Shown piece after piece: positions 35,534-44,709 of a stretch of 51,927 nucleotides of DNA. Where the stretch lies: contig CBCXVS010000011.1 in NCBI GenBank assembly GCA_965178525.1, positions 1-51,927 on the forward strand, written 5' to 3'. A program made the translations under genes and the position numbers. Within the stretch, counting starts at the first letter, position 1. Each line of letters starts with the position of its first letter. The notes beneath the pieces are model-generated. The model saw only the letters and a program-made list of their open reading frames with translations. It made no database searches and was not told the origin of the DNA. Origin of the DNA: CBCXVS01 sp965178525. GTDB taxonomy: Bacteria; Tectomicrobia; Entotheonellia; Entotheonellales; Entotheonellaceae.

Positions 35534-36973
35534 TTAACCGAACTGGGATTTCTCTTCATCCTGTTCGAACAAGACAACGATCTCCTCGACGAGCCGGGAT
35601 TTGGTTTTCAGCACGCGTTCCATGTGGTCAGCGGCTTTTCGGATCTGGGTGAAGCGGGCCTCCAAGCGCTTGCCTGTCGCCCCTTCGAGGGGATTGAAGG
35701 CGCCTTCTTGACGGCTTGGATCGTTGAGAATGAGCATCTGGCGCTGGGCGTGCGTACGGCGTGTAATCAGATAGTGATGCAATCGGGCTCTTCCCAAGGC
35801 CACGTAGGGTAAGTTGCAATTCTTCGTTGGGCCACATTGCAAGCGCTTGCCACTCAAGCCGAGTTTATCCATGCCAGGCAGATTGAAAATCCGGTAATGC
35901 GACGACCACGTCGCCGCCTGCCAGCCCAGCGCCCCGCCGACAACGCCTCCAATGACGGCCCCCATGAATAACGATGCCTCGCCCACGGAGAGGTCAATCA
36001 GGCCGCCTGTCATGGCCCCGCCACCCGCCGACAGGAAAGCCAGCCGCCATTTGCTCTGACCGAACAGATGCCAACTGTCCTCCGAAAACAGATCGGTTTG
36101 GAGGATGACCGCCTCGTCCTCGTCTCGCGTGATATGAGCGTGGGCATAAAAGCGTTCAACTGCCTTGCGCGCGTTTTGTTCGAGCGACCGCAAGTCGTCC
36201 TGGTAGCGTTTTTCAAGCGCGCTTTTATGCGCCTCGGGATCGTCGTCTACCGAGAGGTTTTTGCCCACGGAAAGCGTCATCATGTCAATCAGCATATCGG
36301 CCACCGCCTCTGCAGCCCGTCTCCGGCAGCGCCTGCGGTCGCGTTGCAGATGTTGCACCGCCTGCTCCATGGGGTCGCGCCATTCTTCGCGCAATTGGCC
36401 AAAGGCGCGCAGGAGTTCCAGGCGTTTGTCAAACTCCGCCGTCATCGCATTAAACACGCGTACAATCTTAAAATATTGACCCAGCGCCGCTTGCCATGCC
36501 TCCAGATGGGCGTCGACATTGTCGATCTGATTGATCAACGCCATACTCGGCTGACCCGTCCAGCGCAGGATTTCCATTTCGGGCTCATACTCGGGGCCAA
36601 ACGGCTTGGAGCCATCCACGACATACAAAATGCCGCCGCCCTCGACGATGGGGGCGAGCAGTTCGCATTCATCGTGAAACCGCTTCTCGCCGCGATGTTG
36701 CTCGACAAACTGCCGCACGGTTTGCGGATACGCCGCGGCGCTGTTGGCGTGTTGCTGTAGCCATTGCAGGACCCGGCGCGGCCGCTGAAAACCAGGCGTA
36801 TCGACCAGCGTGTACAACTCGTGCGCATCGACCCGCATGGGATACCGGCGGCTCGCAATCGTGGTGCCGGCCTGGGGCAAAATCCGGACGGAATCATCCT
36901 GAGCGAGTGTCGAGACAATGCTGCTTTTGCCTTTGTTCGGATGGCCAACGACAACAAATACGGGCTCACGCAT
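35534..36973 (-). CDS. DUF3482 domain GTPase
   Basis: A 479-aa P-loop GTPase: G1 VGHPNKGKSS (about residues 10-19), G3 VDTPGF, G4 NQID in ALINQIDNVD. The C-terminal DUF3482 region holds a Gly-rich hydrophobic segment (GGGAMTGGLIDLSVGEASLF / GAVIGGVVGGALGW), probably membrane-inserting. The start ATG 36973 has AGGAG about 8 bp upstream and overlaps the TGA of the DUF2868 gene, so the two are translationally coupled. The pair is conserved in many bacteria with an unknown, probably membrane-linked role. Confidence 0.9.
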   Translation of the reverse strand: MREPVFVVVGHPNKGKSSIVSTLAQDDSVRILPQAGTTIASRRYPMRVDAHELYTLVDTPGFQRPRRVLQWLQQHANSAAAYPQTVRQFVEQHRGEKRFHDECELLAPIVEGGGILYVVDGSKPFGPEYEPEMEILRWTGQPSMALINQIDNVDAHLEAWQAALGQYFKIVRVFNAMTAEFDKRLELLRAFGQLREEWRDPMEQAVQHLQRDRRRCRRRAAEAVADMLIDMMTLSVGKNLSVDDDPEAHKSALEKRYQDDLRSLEQNARKAVERFYAHAHITRDEDEAVILQTDLFSEDSWHLFGQSKWRLAFLSAGGGAMTGGLIDLSVGEASLFMGAVIGGVVGGALGWQAATWSSHYRIFNLPGMDKLGLSGKRLQCGPTKNCNLPYVALGRARLHHYLITRRTHAQRQMLILNDPSRQEGAFNPLEGATGKRLEARFTQIRKAADHMERVLKTKSRLVEEIVVLFEQDEEKSQFG

Positions 36974-38558
36974 CGGATTGCTCCTGGTTGCCATTTACAG
37001 CGGGGGCGTCAAGCCGTAGGGTGCGGACGCTCAGCCAGGGGTCGCCGAGGGTCGCCATCTTGTGCCGCCATTGCTCGATGTAGACCGCCGCGTTGCCATC
37101 GCTTACCGTGTCGCCGTGAGGTATCCAGAGCGGCGCCACCCGAATCCGGCACCCGTCGTTGAGCGCTTGCCGCAAATCGCCGAGAAAATCGACCATGTCC
37201 ATCACGGGCGGCTCCCAGGCCTTGACGAGGACCACGAGTTGTTCGGGACGCCTCGGCGCCTCGGATGGATTCGGCCGCAACGCCTTGGCGACTTGCGAGA
37301 TCACATCGGCGTCTTCTTCCAAGGTCTGCGCGCCGCCGGCGTGGAACTGTTGCCGGATATCCAGCGCCAATGCCTGATACAAGAGCTGACGGACGTCTTC
37401 CTCCGTCACGGGTACGGCTGACCAGTTCACCACCACAGCCCGTGCAATGGTTGGAAGGGCCGCGTCGTGTGGCGCCCCCAGTGGTTCCGCCTCCGCCTTG
37501 TTTTGGGCCTCCGGGACGACGTCTTCGGCCAGCGACTCGGTCTCAATCAGCACGTTATTGAGACGGTCCAGCACATCCGCCGCGCCCGGTGTATGGACGA
37601 GACACCAGTGACTTGCAAGGCGATAGCGCCAGATACAAAATGCCAGGCTGACGAGGCGGGGTAAGAGGCCATACCCCACCATACTCATCATAAGAAACAT
37701 CCACCACCCGCCCAGCGCTCCCGGGCCGGCGCGGTTGGGCAGGATACCCGCCTGCAACCGAAAATAATGGGTATCGCGAATCAACTCCAGCGTCGGTTGC
37801 GCCTGCGGCCAGAAGGCGGACCAAGGCATGGCCAGGGTATCCGTGAGCCGCTGCATCCATCCGTATAAGGCATCTGACTGCTCCGTTTGTAAGGTCGTAC
37901 TCCACGCAAATGCCAAATCGGTGACCACCAAGCGGTAGGCGAACCACAAAAGCGCACCGAGTACGAAGGCGAGCGTAAACGTCTGAGACCAGCTCAACAA
38001 CATCCACTTCTGCATGCGTCCATACACACGGCGATACGCTTCCTGGCGGCCCGCCGCCTCTTGCAACGCCTCCCGGTAGGGCTGCGGCAACACCTGCGTG
38101 ATCATGCCCATGATCCCCGTGAGGATCATGGCGCGCGATGCGTTCAGGCTCGATAGCAGCGGCAAGGCGTTGACCCACGCGCTGGGCAATAACGCGAGCA
38201 GCAACGGCAGTAACATCACAACGGGTAGGAACACAAAGATGGCCAATATCGGTAGAATGTTAATCGGATGGCGCCCATCGTAGTAAAACGCCGCTGCCGC
38301 CGTGCCGCCGCCGATGCAGAGGCCCAGCAGCATCAAGAGCACGACCGCCATATGCTGCGCGCGTGCCGCATAGCGCGCTCGGGTTCGATCGTCCTCCGTC
38401 GAGACCTGCGTGAGCCATGCCGTCAACTGCCGCACCGGGTGGCTCCGGAGATGGGACAACGTCTTGCCCACAGAGCGGTCGCGCTGACGCAGCATGTTGC
38501 TGTCAGCTTGCTCGTCACGTTGCATGCGCAAAGCGAACTGAACGACCGTTTGCAACAT
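36966..38558 (-). CDS. DUF2868 membrane protein
   Basis: A 530-aa integral membrane protein, partner of the DUF3482 GTPase. Hydrophobic segments at about 70-95 (MAVVLLMLLGLCIGGGTAAA), 102-128 (LPILAIFVFLPVVMLLPLLL), 195-215 and 290-310, then a long cytoplasmic C-terminal domain with VVNWSAVPVTEEDVRQLL and QLVVLVKAWEPP. It overlaps the GTPase start by 8 bp. The function of the family is not established. Confidence 0.9.
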   Translation of the reverse strand: MLQTVVQFALRMQRDEQADSNMLRQRDRSVGKTLSHLRSHPVRQLTAWLTQVSTEDDRTRARYAARAQHMAVVLLMLLGLCIGGGTAAAAFYYDGRHPINILPILAIFVFLPVVMLLPLLLALLPSAWVNALPLLSSLNASRAMILTGIMGMITQVLPQPYREALQEAAGRQEAYRRVYGRMQKWMLLSWSQTFTLAFVLGALLWFAYRLVVTDLAFAWSTTLQTEQSDALYGWMQRLTDTLAMPWSAFWPQAQPTLELIRDTHYFRLQAGILPNRAGPGALGGWWMFLMMSMVGYGLLPRLVSLAFCIWRYRLASHWCLVHTPGAADVLDRLNNVLIETESLAEDVVPEAQNKAEAEPLGAPHDAALPTIARAVVVNWSAVPVTEEDVRQLLYQALALDIRQQFHAGGAQTLEEDADVISQVAKALRPNPSEAPRRPEQLVVLVKAWEPPVMDMVDFLGDLRQALNDGCRIRVAPLWIPHGDTVSDGNAAVYIEQWRHKMATLGDPWLSVRTLRLDAPAVNGNQEQSDA

Positions 38559-38793
38559 AGGGGCCTGCTTCTCTACCCATGCAGTTGATCATCTTGGTAG
38601 CCGGGCGCGGACGTCGCAGCTGTCATAGGACGTTAAGCCATTATACACGACTTCCCTTCCGGACATAGAAACGCCGCCAGGGCCGTCGCCGTGTCTTCGG
38701 CCAGGTGCAGGCTGCCATTGACCCGACGGCAAAAGTACGTTAGAAATTCCTGTCCGTTGAGACGCATATGGCATTGTAGAATAGGAGCCCCCC

Positions 38794-40173
38794 ATGCACG
38801 CATGTTTTCTCGACACCAAACCCGCTGACTCCATACCGCTTATTCCCGTAGTGGAAAAGGATTTTCGTCCCTGGCTGCAGCGGCAAGATCCCGCCTTGAC
38901 GCGCTGGCTCGACACCACAGGCTTTACGGCGAAGCCGAGTAGCCTCAGTATGGTGCCGGGAGCGGATGGCGCCCTCAGCACCGTCGTGGTTGGCGTTGCG
39001 GGCACAGATGATCCCTGGGCCTTGGGCGATTTGCCTGCTAGGTTGCCGGCGGGGCATTATCACCTGGACGCGGATTGGGAGCCGGCCGCGTTGGAAGGAC
39101 TCAGCATTGGCTGGGGGCTGGGTTCTTACCGCTTTAACCGCTACAAAACGACCGCCCCTGTCGGGGCAAAACTCGTGGTTGAGCCGGCATGTGATGCCGA
39201 CCGGATCCAAAACCACATCGCCGCCATCTACCTGGTCCGAGACCTGATCAACACCCCTCCGGAAGACATGATGCCGGAGCATCTCGCCGATGCCATCGTG
39301 ACGGTGGGCCAGGAGTTCGGTGCGTCCGTGCAGCAAATTGTCGGGGATGACTTGCTCGTCCAAAACTACCCCACCATCCACCGGGTCGGCCGCGCCAGCG
39401 CCCACGTGCCGCGCCTGATCGATCTGCGCTGGGGCGACGCCCGGCATCCGAAACTCACGCTGGTGGGGAAGGGCGTGTGTTTTGACAGCGGCGGTCTCGA
39501 TTTGAAAAATGCCTCGGGTATGCGCTTGATGAAAAAAGACATGGGCGGCGCCGCCCACGCGCTCGGTCTGGGCCGCATGATCATGCAGGCCGGCTTGCCC
39601 GTGCAGCTTCGGGTGCTGGTGGCCGCGGTCGAAAACGCGGTCTCCGGTGATGCCATGCGGCCGGGCGATATTATCACCTCCCGCCAGGGCCTGACGATCG
39701 AAGTCGACAATACCGACGCCGAGGGGCGCCTCATCCTGTGCGATGCCCTGGCCGAAGCGAGTTCCGAACAACCGGATTTGATCCTCGATTTTGCGACGCT
39801 GACTGGCGCCGCGCGAATCGCGTTGGGGACGGAGCTGCCAGCGATGTTCACCAATGCCGATGCGGTCGCCACCGGGATGTTCGCGAGCGCCGAGCAGACG
39901 CAGGATCCGGTGTGGCGCCTGCCGCTGCACAAACCCTACCGCGCTATGCTGGATAGCACTATTGCCGACATCGCCAATGCGGCCAGTGCGCCGTTTGCCG
40001 GCGCCATCACTGCCGCGCTGTTTTTGCAGGAATTCGTGGCGGCAGGGGTGGACTGGGCGCATTTTGACATCATGGCCTGGAATCGCAGCAGCAAGCCCGG
40101 CCGTCCCAAGGGCGGCGAAGCCATGGGCATGCGGGCGGCGTTTGCGTATTTGGGCCAGCGTTTTGGCGCCTGA
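38794..40173 (+). CDS. Leucyl aminopeptidase family protein (M17)
   Basis: A 459-aa cytosolic metallo-aminopeptidase. VGKGVCFDSGGLDLK gives the first metal-binding Lys and Asp, MKKDMGGAA the next, and VDNTDAEGRLIL the M17 signature with the Asp-Glu pair and catalytic Arg. LDFATLTGAARIALG follows as in all M17 members. The N-terminal domain is degenerate, as in the PepB-like branch. AGGAG lies just before the ATG. Intact and ending in TGA. Confidence 0.95.
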   Translation: MHACFLDTKPADSIPLIPVVEKDFRPWLQRQDPALTRWLDTTGFTAKPSSLSMVPGADGALSTVVVGVAGTDDPWALGDLPARLPAGHYHLDADWEPAALEGLSIGWGLGSYRFNRYKTTAPVGAKLVVEPACDADRIQNHIAAIYLVRDLINTPPEDMMPEHLADAIVTVGQEFGASVQQIVGDDLLVQNYPTIHRVGRASAHVPRLIDLRWGDARHPKLTLVGKGVCFDSGGLDLKNASGMRLMKKDMGGAAHALGLGRMIMQAGLPVQLRVLVAAVENAVSGDAMRPGDIITSRQGLTIEVDNTDAEGRLILCDALAEASSEQPDLILDFATLTGAARIALGTELPAMFTNADAVATGMFASAEQTQDPVWRLPLHKPYRAMLDSTIADIANAASAPFAGAITAALFLQEFVAAGVDWAHFDIMAWNRSSKPGRPKGGEAMGMRAAFAYLGQRFGA

Positions 40174-40312
40174 GAAGGTTTGCCGAGCCGGCCGAATCGG
40201 TAAAAAAGTTTGCAGATTGCTCATCCATTCACGCTATCGGTGTCGTATACCCCTGTGAAGGATCGAAGCGGCAAGGCGTTTGCATCAGACTGCAGCATAG
40301 GTAGGAGGCCGG

Positions 40313-41209
40313 ATGAAACGTCTTATCACCGTGGGGCGTGATAACCGTCATTCTCAGCATGATACGCCGACGACGTGTCATCCTGAGGGGAATGGAAAAG
40401 GCAGCATCATGAAGAACCGGTTCGTATTTGCTCAGCGTGGCATCGTTCTATGGGTCGTCGGCGCTTTGGTGGGAGCCAGCCTCGTCCTTGCGCCCTCTGT
40501 CTTTGCCAATCACTCCGTGCTGGTCGAGGGCGAGCAAGACTTTGACGGCGATGGTCGGCTCGGCTCCGATGAAGATACCGATGGCGATGGTATTTTCGGG
40601 AGTATTAACACCGGTCTGGCTGACGCCAATAATAATGGCCGGGTGACGATCGTGACCTCGGGCCGCTTTGTCGAAACCGTTTTCATCACAGCCGCCAATG
40701 GCATCACGATCCTCGAAGCCGCTCCCGGTGTGACGGCGGTTGTGGAGGCGGTGATGCCGGGCGATACGAATAATGCCAGCCGTGAAAGTATGCCCGGCAT
40801 TGTCGTGTCGTCGAACGGCGACTTCCCGGTGGAAATTCGGAATATGGTGGTGCGGAACTGGACTGTGGGGATCCAAGTGCTTGGGGGCTCACGGGTGACC
40901 ATTGATGCATGCAAAATCGACAGTAATGTCAACTTTGGCATCCAAGTCGCCGACACCGCCAGTGTCGTCATCAACGACACCGAGGTCAATTCCTCCGGTT
41001 TCCGCCAATCCGGCGCGTTAGGCGTCGTGGCGGCCAACCCCGGTATCGGCATTTCCTATGAAGGCAGTTCTCAAGGCGCCATCACGCTCACCACCGTGGC
41101 GCATAGCGCTGCCGCCGGCATTTCCAGAACGACTGGAGGCGAGGTGCGGCTTCTCGGGAACACCGTCTTTGGCAACAATCCGGACCTCGTGGGGTTTCCC
41201 AGTCCGTGA
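40313..41209 (+). CDS. Secreted protein with Ca-binding Asp-rich loop and right-handed beta-helix repeats
   Basis: A 298-aa protein. TAGGAGG five bases before ATG 40313 favours that start; ATG 40409 gives a tidier signal peptide (MKNRFVFAQRGIVLWVVGALVG...FANH), so the first 32 residues may be an n-region or untranslated. After the signal comes an Asp-rich stretch (DFDGDGRLGSDEDTDGDGIF), like dockerin/EF-hand or thrombospondin-3 calcium loops. From about 140 onward there are parallel beta-helix coils (VEIRNMVVRNWTVGIQVLGG, NSNVNFGIQVADTASVVI-type repeats, GNTVFGNNPD). Probably a surface carbohydrate-active or adhesion protein; no catalytic motif is clear. Confidence 0.8.
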   Translation: MKRLITVGRDNRHSQHDTPTTCHPEGNGKGSIMKNRFVFAQRGIVLWVVGALVGASLVLAPSVFANHSVLVEGEQDFDGDGRLGSDEDTDGDGIFGSINTGLADANNNGRVTIVTSGRFVETVFITAANGITILEAAPGVTAVVEAVMPGDTNNASRESMPGIVVSSNGDFPVEIRNMVVRNWTVGIQVLGGSRVTIDACKIDSNVNFGIQVADTASVVINDTEVNSSGFRQSGALGVVAANPGIGISYEGSSQGAITLTTVAHSAAAGISRTTGGEVRLLGNTVFGNNPDLVGFPSP

Positions 41210-41420
41210 AACCATCCTAGTGGCTGGGCGTGCACTCTGCACTCGTATACGCTGGGCAGAAGTCCGTGAGCCATGTTGACGTGACCGAGCTGGCTAACTC
41301 GCCTTGTACCTGGCGGGACATGCGAGCCTGCCAGCTCTTGTCGTGTATCATCGAAGGTTTGCTTCGGACCAGTTGAGCGTCAACTTCCTTCTGATACCCC
41401 GTAACTTGCTGAGGGGAGGT

Positions 41421-41717
41421 TCATTGCGGGGAGACCACAAGAATCTCGCCTTCTCCGATTTTATGAGCGCCTTCGTTGATGTCGAAAGTTGTGCCAACCA
41501 CGATATGGTCTTTCACAAATTCCAGTTTCGGGAATATAATAGTTACATTCCATTTGTCGCCTGGAAATAGTTTCTCACGATCTGAGAAGGTCAGTGCACC
41601 ATCTGCATACACATCATTATTGAATCGAATATGAGGTCTATAACCGGAAAAGATAAAAGACTTTCGTCCACCTTCGTCTGTACGTAAAAGATGAATTTTT
41701 GCATGAACCTTGATCAT
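41421..41717 (-). CDS. Free-standing EF-Tu domain III-like protein
   Basis: A 98-aa protein that aligns over its whole length with the third domain of elongation factor Tu: KIHLLRTDEGGR, FSGYRPHIRF (EF-Tu FFxGYRPQFYF), then a PGD turn (FPGDKWNV) and FDINEGAHKIGEGEI (EF-Tu FAIREGGRTVGAGV). No GTPase domain is present. The start ATG 41717 has GAGGAAG 7 bp upstream and lies 12 bp after the stop of the upstream gene, so they form one operon. The region is AT-rich compared with its neighbours, which suggests transfer. Function unknown; it might bind tRNA or a protein partner, or mimic EF-Tu as a decoy. Confidence 0.82.
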   Translation of the reverse strand: MIKVHAKIHLLRTDEGGRKSFIFSGYRPHIRFNNDVYADGALTFSDREKLFPGDKWNVTIIFPKLEFVKDHIVVGTTFDINEGAHKIGEGEILVVSPQ

Positions 41718-41729
41718 GAAATCTTCCTC

Positions 41730-42083
41730 TTATGGTATGAGGCATAGGTTTATAATATGAATTCTACCTGACATGCTGAGTTCATCTAATTGACTGAGTT
41801 CTATAGCTATCGCTTCAATGCCGTCAACTGTAAAGCGAAATAACTTGTCTCCTAAGTCATTGGGAATTGTTACCTCCACGATTGTCAAGGGCTTTCGATC
41901 TAACCGATAAAGGATGTCACGAGCAAAGAAGGAAGCATCGCGTGCCGGCGTCGCAAACAATTTCGTCTCCATCTGCCCAGGAGCCGATCGAAATCCATCA
42001 AAAGATGTGATATCATCGAGTTCTGCCTGTGAAACCGCTCTGTAAAGTCGCGTGTGTTCGTCATTGCCAGCTCTTAACGCCAT
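41730..42083 (-). CDS. Small protein, possibly ADP-ribosyltransferase-like, paired with the EF-Tu-like protein
   Basis: A 117-aa protein from ATG 42083 (no strong ribosome site; the open frame extends upstream into the LivF gene without support). LYRAVSQAELDDI, then a small KLFATPARDASFFARDI segment, then a conserved-looking IVEVTIPNDL and DGIEAIAIE. An Arg in LYRA, the Ser/Thr-type TKLFAT strand and a late Glu recall the R-S-E layout of ADP-ribosyltransferase toxins, but this is a weak similarity by eye. AT-rich. It ends in TAA 12 bp before the EF-Tu domain III-like gene. The pairing suggests a toxin-antitoxin or effector-immunity arrangement. Confidence 0.55.
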   Translation of the reverse strand: MALRAGNDEHTRLYRAVSQAELDDITSFDGFRSAPGQMETKLFATPARDASFFARDILYRLDRKPLTIVEVTIPNDLGDKLFRFTVDGIEAIAIELSQLDELSMSGRIHIINLCLIP

Positions 42084-42201
42084 CGGAATGATTCTGCACA
42101 AGATTCGGCCAGGATCATCCGAATACCAAGATTGTTGCAGGGAATCTGAAAGGGATCGAAGACGCACTGAAAGCAAGATAGCGTGATGCTTCCTCCGGTG
42201 A

Positions 42202-42909
42202 TCACACGGACACCCCCAGATACCGATGTATGACCTCTGCCTGCGTCCGCAAGGCCGCCGAATCACCACTCCACACGACTTTGCCTTTCTCGATAATATA
42301 GTGACGATCCGCGATGCGCGTCAGGTCATCCACGTTCTTGTCGATGACCAGAATCGACTGCCCGCCGTGCTTCAGACGCGCCAAACAGGACCAAATTTCC
42401 CGGCGCACGAGAGGCGCCAGACCCTCGGTGGCTTCGTCGAGGATGAGCAATTTCGGATTGGTCATCAAGGCGCGGCCGATAGCCAGCATCTGTTGCTCGC
42501 CACCCGAGAGACGATTGCCCATGCTGCCGCGCCGGGCGGCGAGGGCGGGAAACATGTCGAAGATGGTCTCGGCGGTCCACGGATGGGGGCGGCCGTGGCG
42601 GTTGGCAGCGGTCGCGATCAGGTTTTCCCGGACGGTCAAGTTGGGAAAGACCTGACGTCCCTCTGGCACGAATCCCAGACCCAGTTGGGCAATTTTATAA
42701 GATGGCAGTCGCTCAATGCGCTGGCCGTCAAACGTCATGCGTCCACTCCGGCTCGTTACGACACCCATGATCGCGTGCACCGTCGTGGTTTTGCCCATGC
42801 CATTACGTCCAAACAAGGTCACGACTTCGCCCGCCGCTACGTCGAGCGACATGCCGAATAGCACCTAGCTCGATCCGTAGAACGCTTCGAGATGTTCAAC
42901 GCTTAGCAT
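42202..42909 (-). CDS. Branched-chain amino-acid ABC transporter ATPase (LivF-like), amber at codon 15
   Basis: HAAT-family ATPase. From ATG 42909 it reads MLSVEHLEAFYGSS, then TAG (42865-42867), then VLFGMSLDVAAGEVVTL. The family has YGxxQVLFGVSL, so CAG (Gln) to TAG is the simplest change. After that it has the Walker A LFGRNGMGKTTT, signature LSGGEQQML, Walker B KLLILDEATEGLAP and C-terminal LivF-type region. Translation could restart at GTG 42864 but would lose the first strand and aromatic A-loop Tyr. It ends in TGA; last gene of the transporter set. Confidence 0.87.
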
Positions 42910-42970
42910 CCGATATCCATTCGCGTCTTCTCTTCTCGTGTTTCTTCGCGCCCTTCGCGCCTCCCTGTTT

Positions 42971-43742
42971 TCATCCGGTTTCGTTGCCGAGATACGCCCG
43001 GCGTACCGCCTCATCCGCACGAATCGCGGCCGGCGGGCCGGAGGCCATCACCTGGCCGTAGACCAGCACCGTAATGCGATCCGCCAGGGCAAAGACGGCA
43101 TCCATATCGTGTTCGATCAGGAGCATCGCTTGGCTGCTTTTCAGACCCCGCAAAATCTTCACCATGCGAGCCGATTTTTCCGGCCCCATGCCCGCTATCG
43201 GCTCATCCAGCAAGAGGAGTTTCGGATGGGTCGCCAAGGCTATAGCGATTTCCAACTGCCGCTGCTCTCCATGTGACACCTCACGCGCCATCGCGTCGGC
43301 GCGTGAGGCCAGGCCGACGTGTTGGAGCGCCTCCCTAGCCGGCTCAACTAGATTCTTGTCGCGCCGCGCCGGTTTCCAGAACCGATACGAGTGACCGGCA
43401 TGCGCCTGCACAGCCAATGCGACATTCTCGAGGAGCGTCATATCGGGAAAGACACTGGTGATCTGGAAAGAACGCGCCAAACCGAGGCGCGCGTGTGTAG
43501 GGCGGCAGACATGTGATGTCGCGGCCCAAAAACTCGATGCGTCCGGCATCCGGCCATAATTCCCCCGCGAGCTGCGCAATCAGGGTGGTCTTACCCGCGC
43601 CATTCGGCCCAATGACCGCATGAATCTCCGCGGCGCACACCTCCGGATTCACCGCATCCGTCGCTAAAAGCGCCCCAAAGCTTTTACGCAAATCCGTCAC
43701 TCGGAGCACGGGCTGGGTGTTCAAGAAACGACCCATCTTCAT
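42971..43742 (-). CDS. Branched-chain amino-acid ABC transporter ATPase (LivG-like), frameshifted
   Basis: The first part (from about 43742) encodes LRVTDLRKSFGALLATDAV, the Walker A IGPNGAGKTTLIAQLAG and FLGRDITCLPPYTRA. The second part, in another frame from about 43495, encodes LGLARSFQITSVFPDMTLLENV, the signature VSHGEQRQLEIAIAL and the Walker B KLLLLDEPIAGM. The break is in the alternating GCGCGCGTGTG tract at 43486-43498, in the same sequence context as the break in the LLM gene. The start lies at the heptamer repeat and is uncertain (43742 or 43736). It ends in TGA. Confidence 0.87.
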
Positions 43743-44709
43743 TCCGCATTCCGCATTCCGCATTCCGCATTCCCAGGATGCCGCCGCGAGCAAAGAGGAC
43801 CACCAGAAGTAGCAAGACGCCGAAGATCAGTTGCCAATACACCGTGATGCCGGACAAAAATTCCTCCAGCAATAAAAACGCCGCGGCGCCCAGCACGGGG
43901 CCGAAGAGGCTGCCAGCGCCGCCCAAGACCACCATGAAGATGAGTTCGCCAGAGCGGGTCCAATCCATCATCTCCGGGCTGATGAAATTGGTAAAATTGC
44001 CCAGCAGCGCGCCCGCAAAGCCACACATGGCGCCCGAGATCACATAGCAGATCAAGCGATACCGATAGGTGTTGAAACCGATCGACTGCATCCGCCGCTC
44101 ATTCCCCTTGACGCCCTCGATGACCCGGCCAAAATGGGACCGGATGATGCGGCGGAGCAGATACAGACACACGATCAAGGACGCGAAGGCCACATAGTAG
44201 AGCGTGAGATGGCTTTCCATATCCAGCAAGCCCGCAAACTCACTGCGGATTTCGATCACCAAGCCGTCATCACCGCCGTATTCCTCGATGCTGACCAAAG
44301 CGAAAAACATCATTTGTGCAAAGGCCATGGTGATCATAATGAAATAGACACCCGCGGTGCGCAGGCAGATCGCGCCGGTGAGCAGGGCGAACAGGGCGGC
44401 CATCACCATGGCCAGCGGGAAGTGAATAAAGCCGTTGTAGACGTCATAATAGGCCGGAATGCCGACACAATACGCGCCAATGCCGAGATAGGCGGCGTGC
44501 CCAAAGCTAATCATACCGCCATAGCCGAGAATCAGATTCAAACTGATCGCCGCGATCGCGAGAATCATCACGCGGGTCACGAGGTCTTGATAGAAGACCT
44601 GGCCTGTCAGCGAGACCAGCACGGGAATCAGGGCCAACACGGCCAATCCGACCCACGTGATCCAGCCCCGCCGGCCGATTGTCGCACGCGTCACATCCAT
44701 GCTCGTCAA
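43684..44709 (-). CDS. Branched-chain amino-acid ABC transporter permease (LivM-like)
   Basis: A 341-aa inner-membrane permease with about eight to ten hydrophobic segments. NLILGYGGMISFGHAAYLGIGAYC is the LivM motif, and the EAA-like loop and GGAGSLFGPVLGAAAFLLLEE lie near the C-terminus. The native end is around LVVLFARGGILG; the last 28 residues (MRNAECGMRNEDGS...) translate the heptamer repeat and the start of the next gene. The repeat insertion thus seems to have removed the original stop. The start at TTG 44709 overlaps the LivH TGA; ATG 44700 is an alternative. Confidence 0.9.
   Translation of the reverse strand: MTSMDVTRATIGRRGWITWVGLAVLALIPVLVSLTGQVFYQDLVTRVMILAIAAISLNLILGYGGMISFGHAAYLGIGAYCVGIPAYYDVYNGFIHFPLAMVMAALFALLTGAICLRTAGVYFIMITMAFAQMMFFALVSIEEYGGDDGLVIEIRSEFAGLLDMESHLTLYYVAFASLIVCLYLLRRIIRSHFGRVIEGVKGNERRMQSIGFNTYRYRLICYVISGAMCGFAGALLGNFTNFISPEMMDWTRSGELIFMVVLGGAGSLFGPVLGAAAFLLLEEFLSGITVYWQLIFGVLLLLVVLFARGGILGMRNAECGMRNEDGSFLEHPARAPSDGFA
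43741..43768. repeat. Heptamer tandem repeat ATTCCGC x4
   Basis: Four perfect copies plus a partial one, at the LivM/LivG junction. Same heptamer as at 11404-11438 and 48227-48254. Confidence 0.97.

Noticed and set aside
38740..40224. Long minus-strand open frame (494 codons) opposite the M17 aminopeptidase
   Set aside because: It is the antisense shadow of a fully convincing M17 gene and has no family motifs.
42084..42269. Upstream extension of the ART-like protein into LivF
   Set aside because: The extra residues are the antisense-free but wrong-frame reading of the LivF 3-prime end, with no motif.
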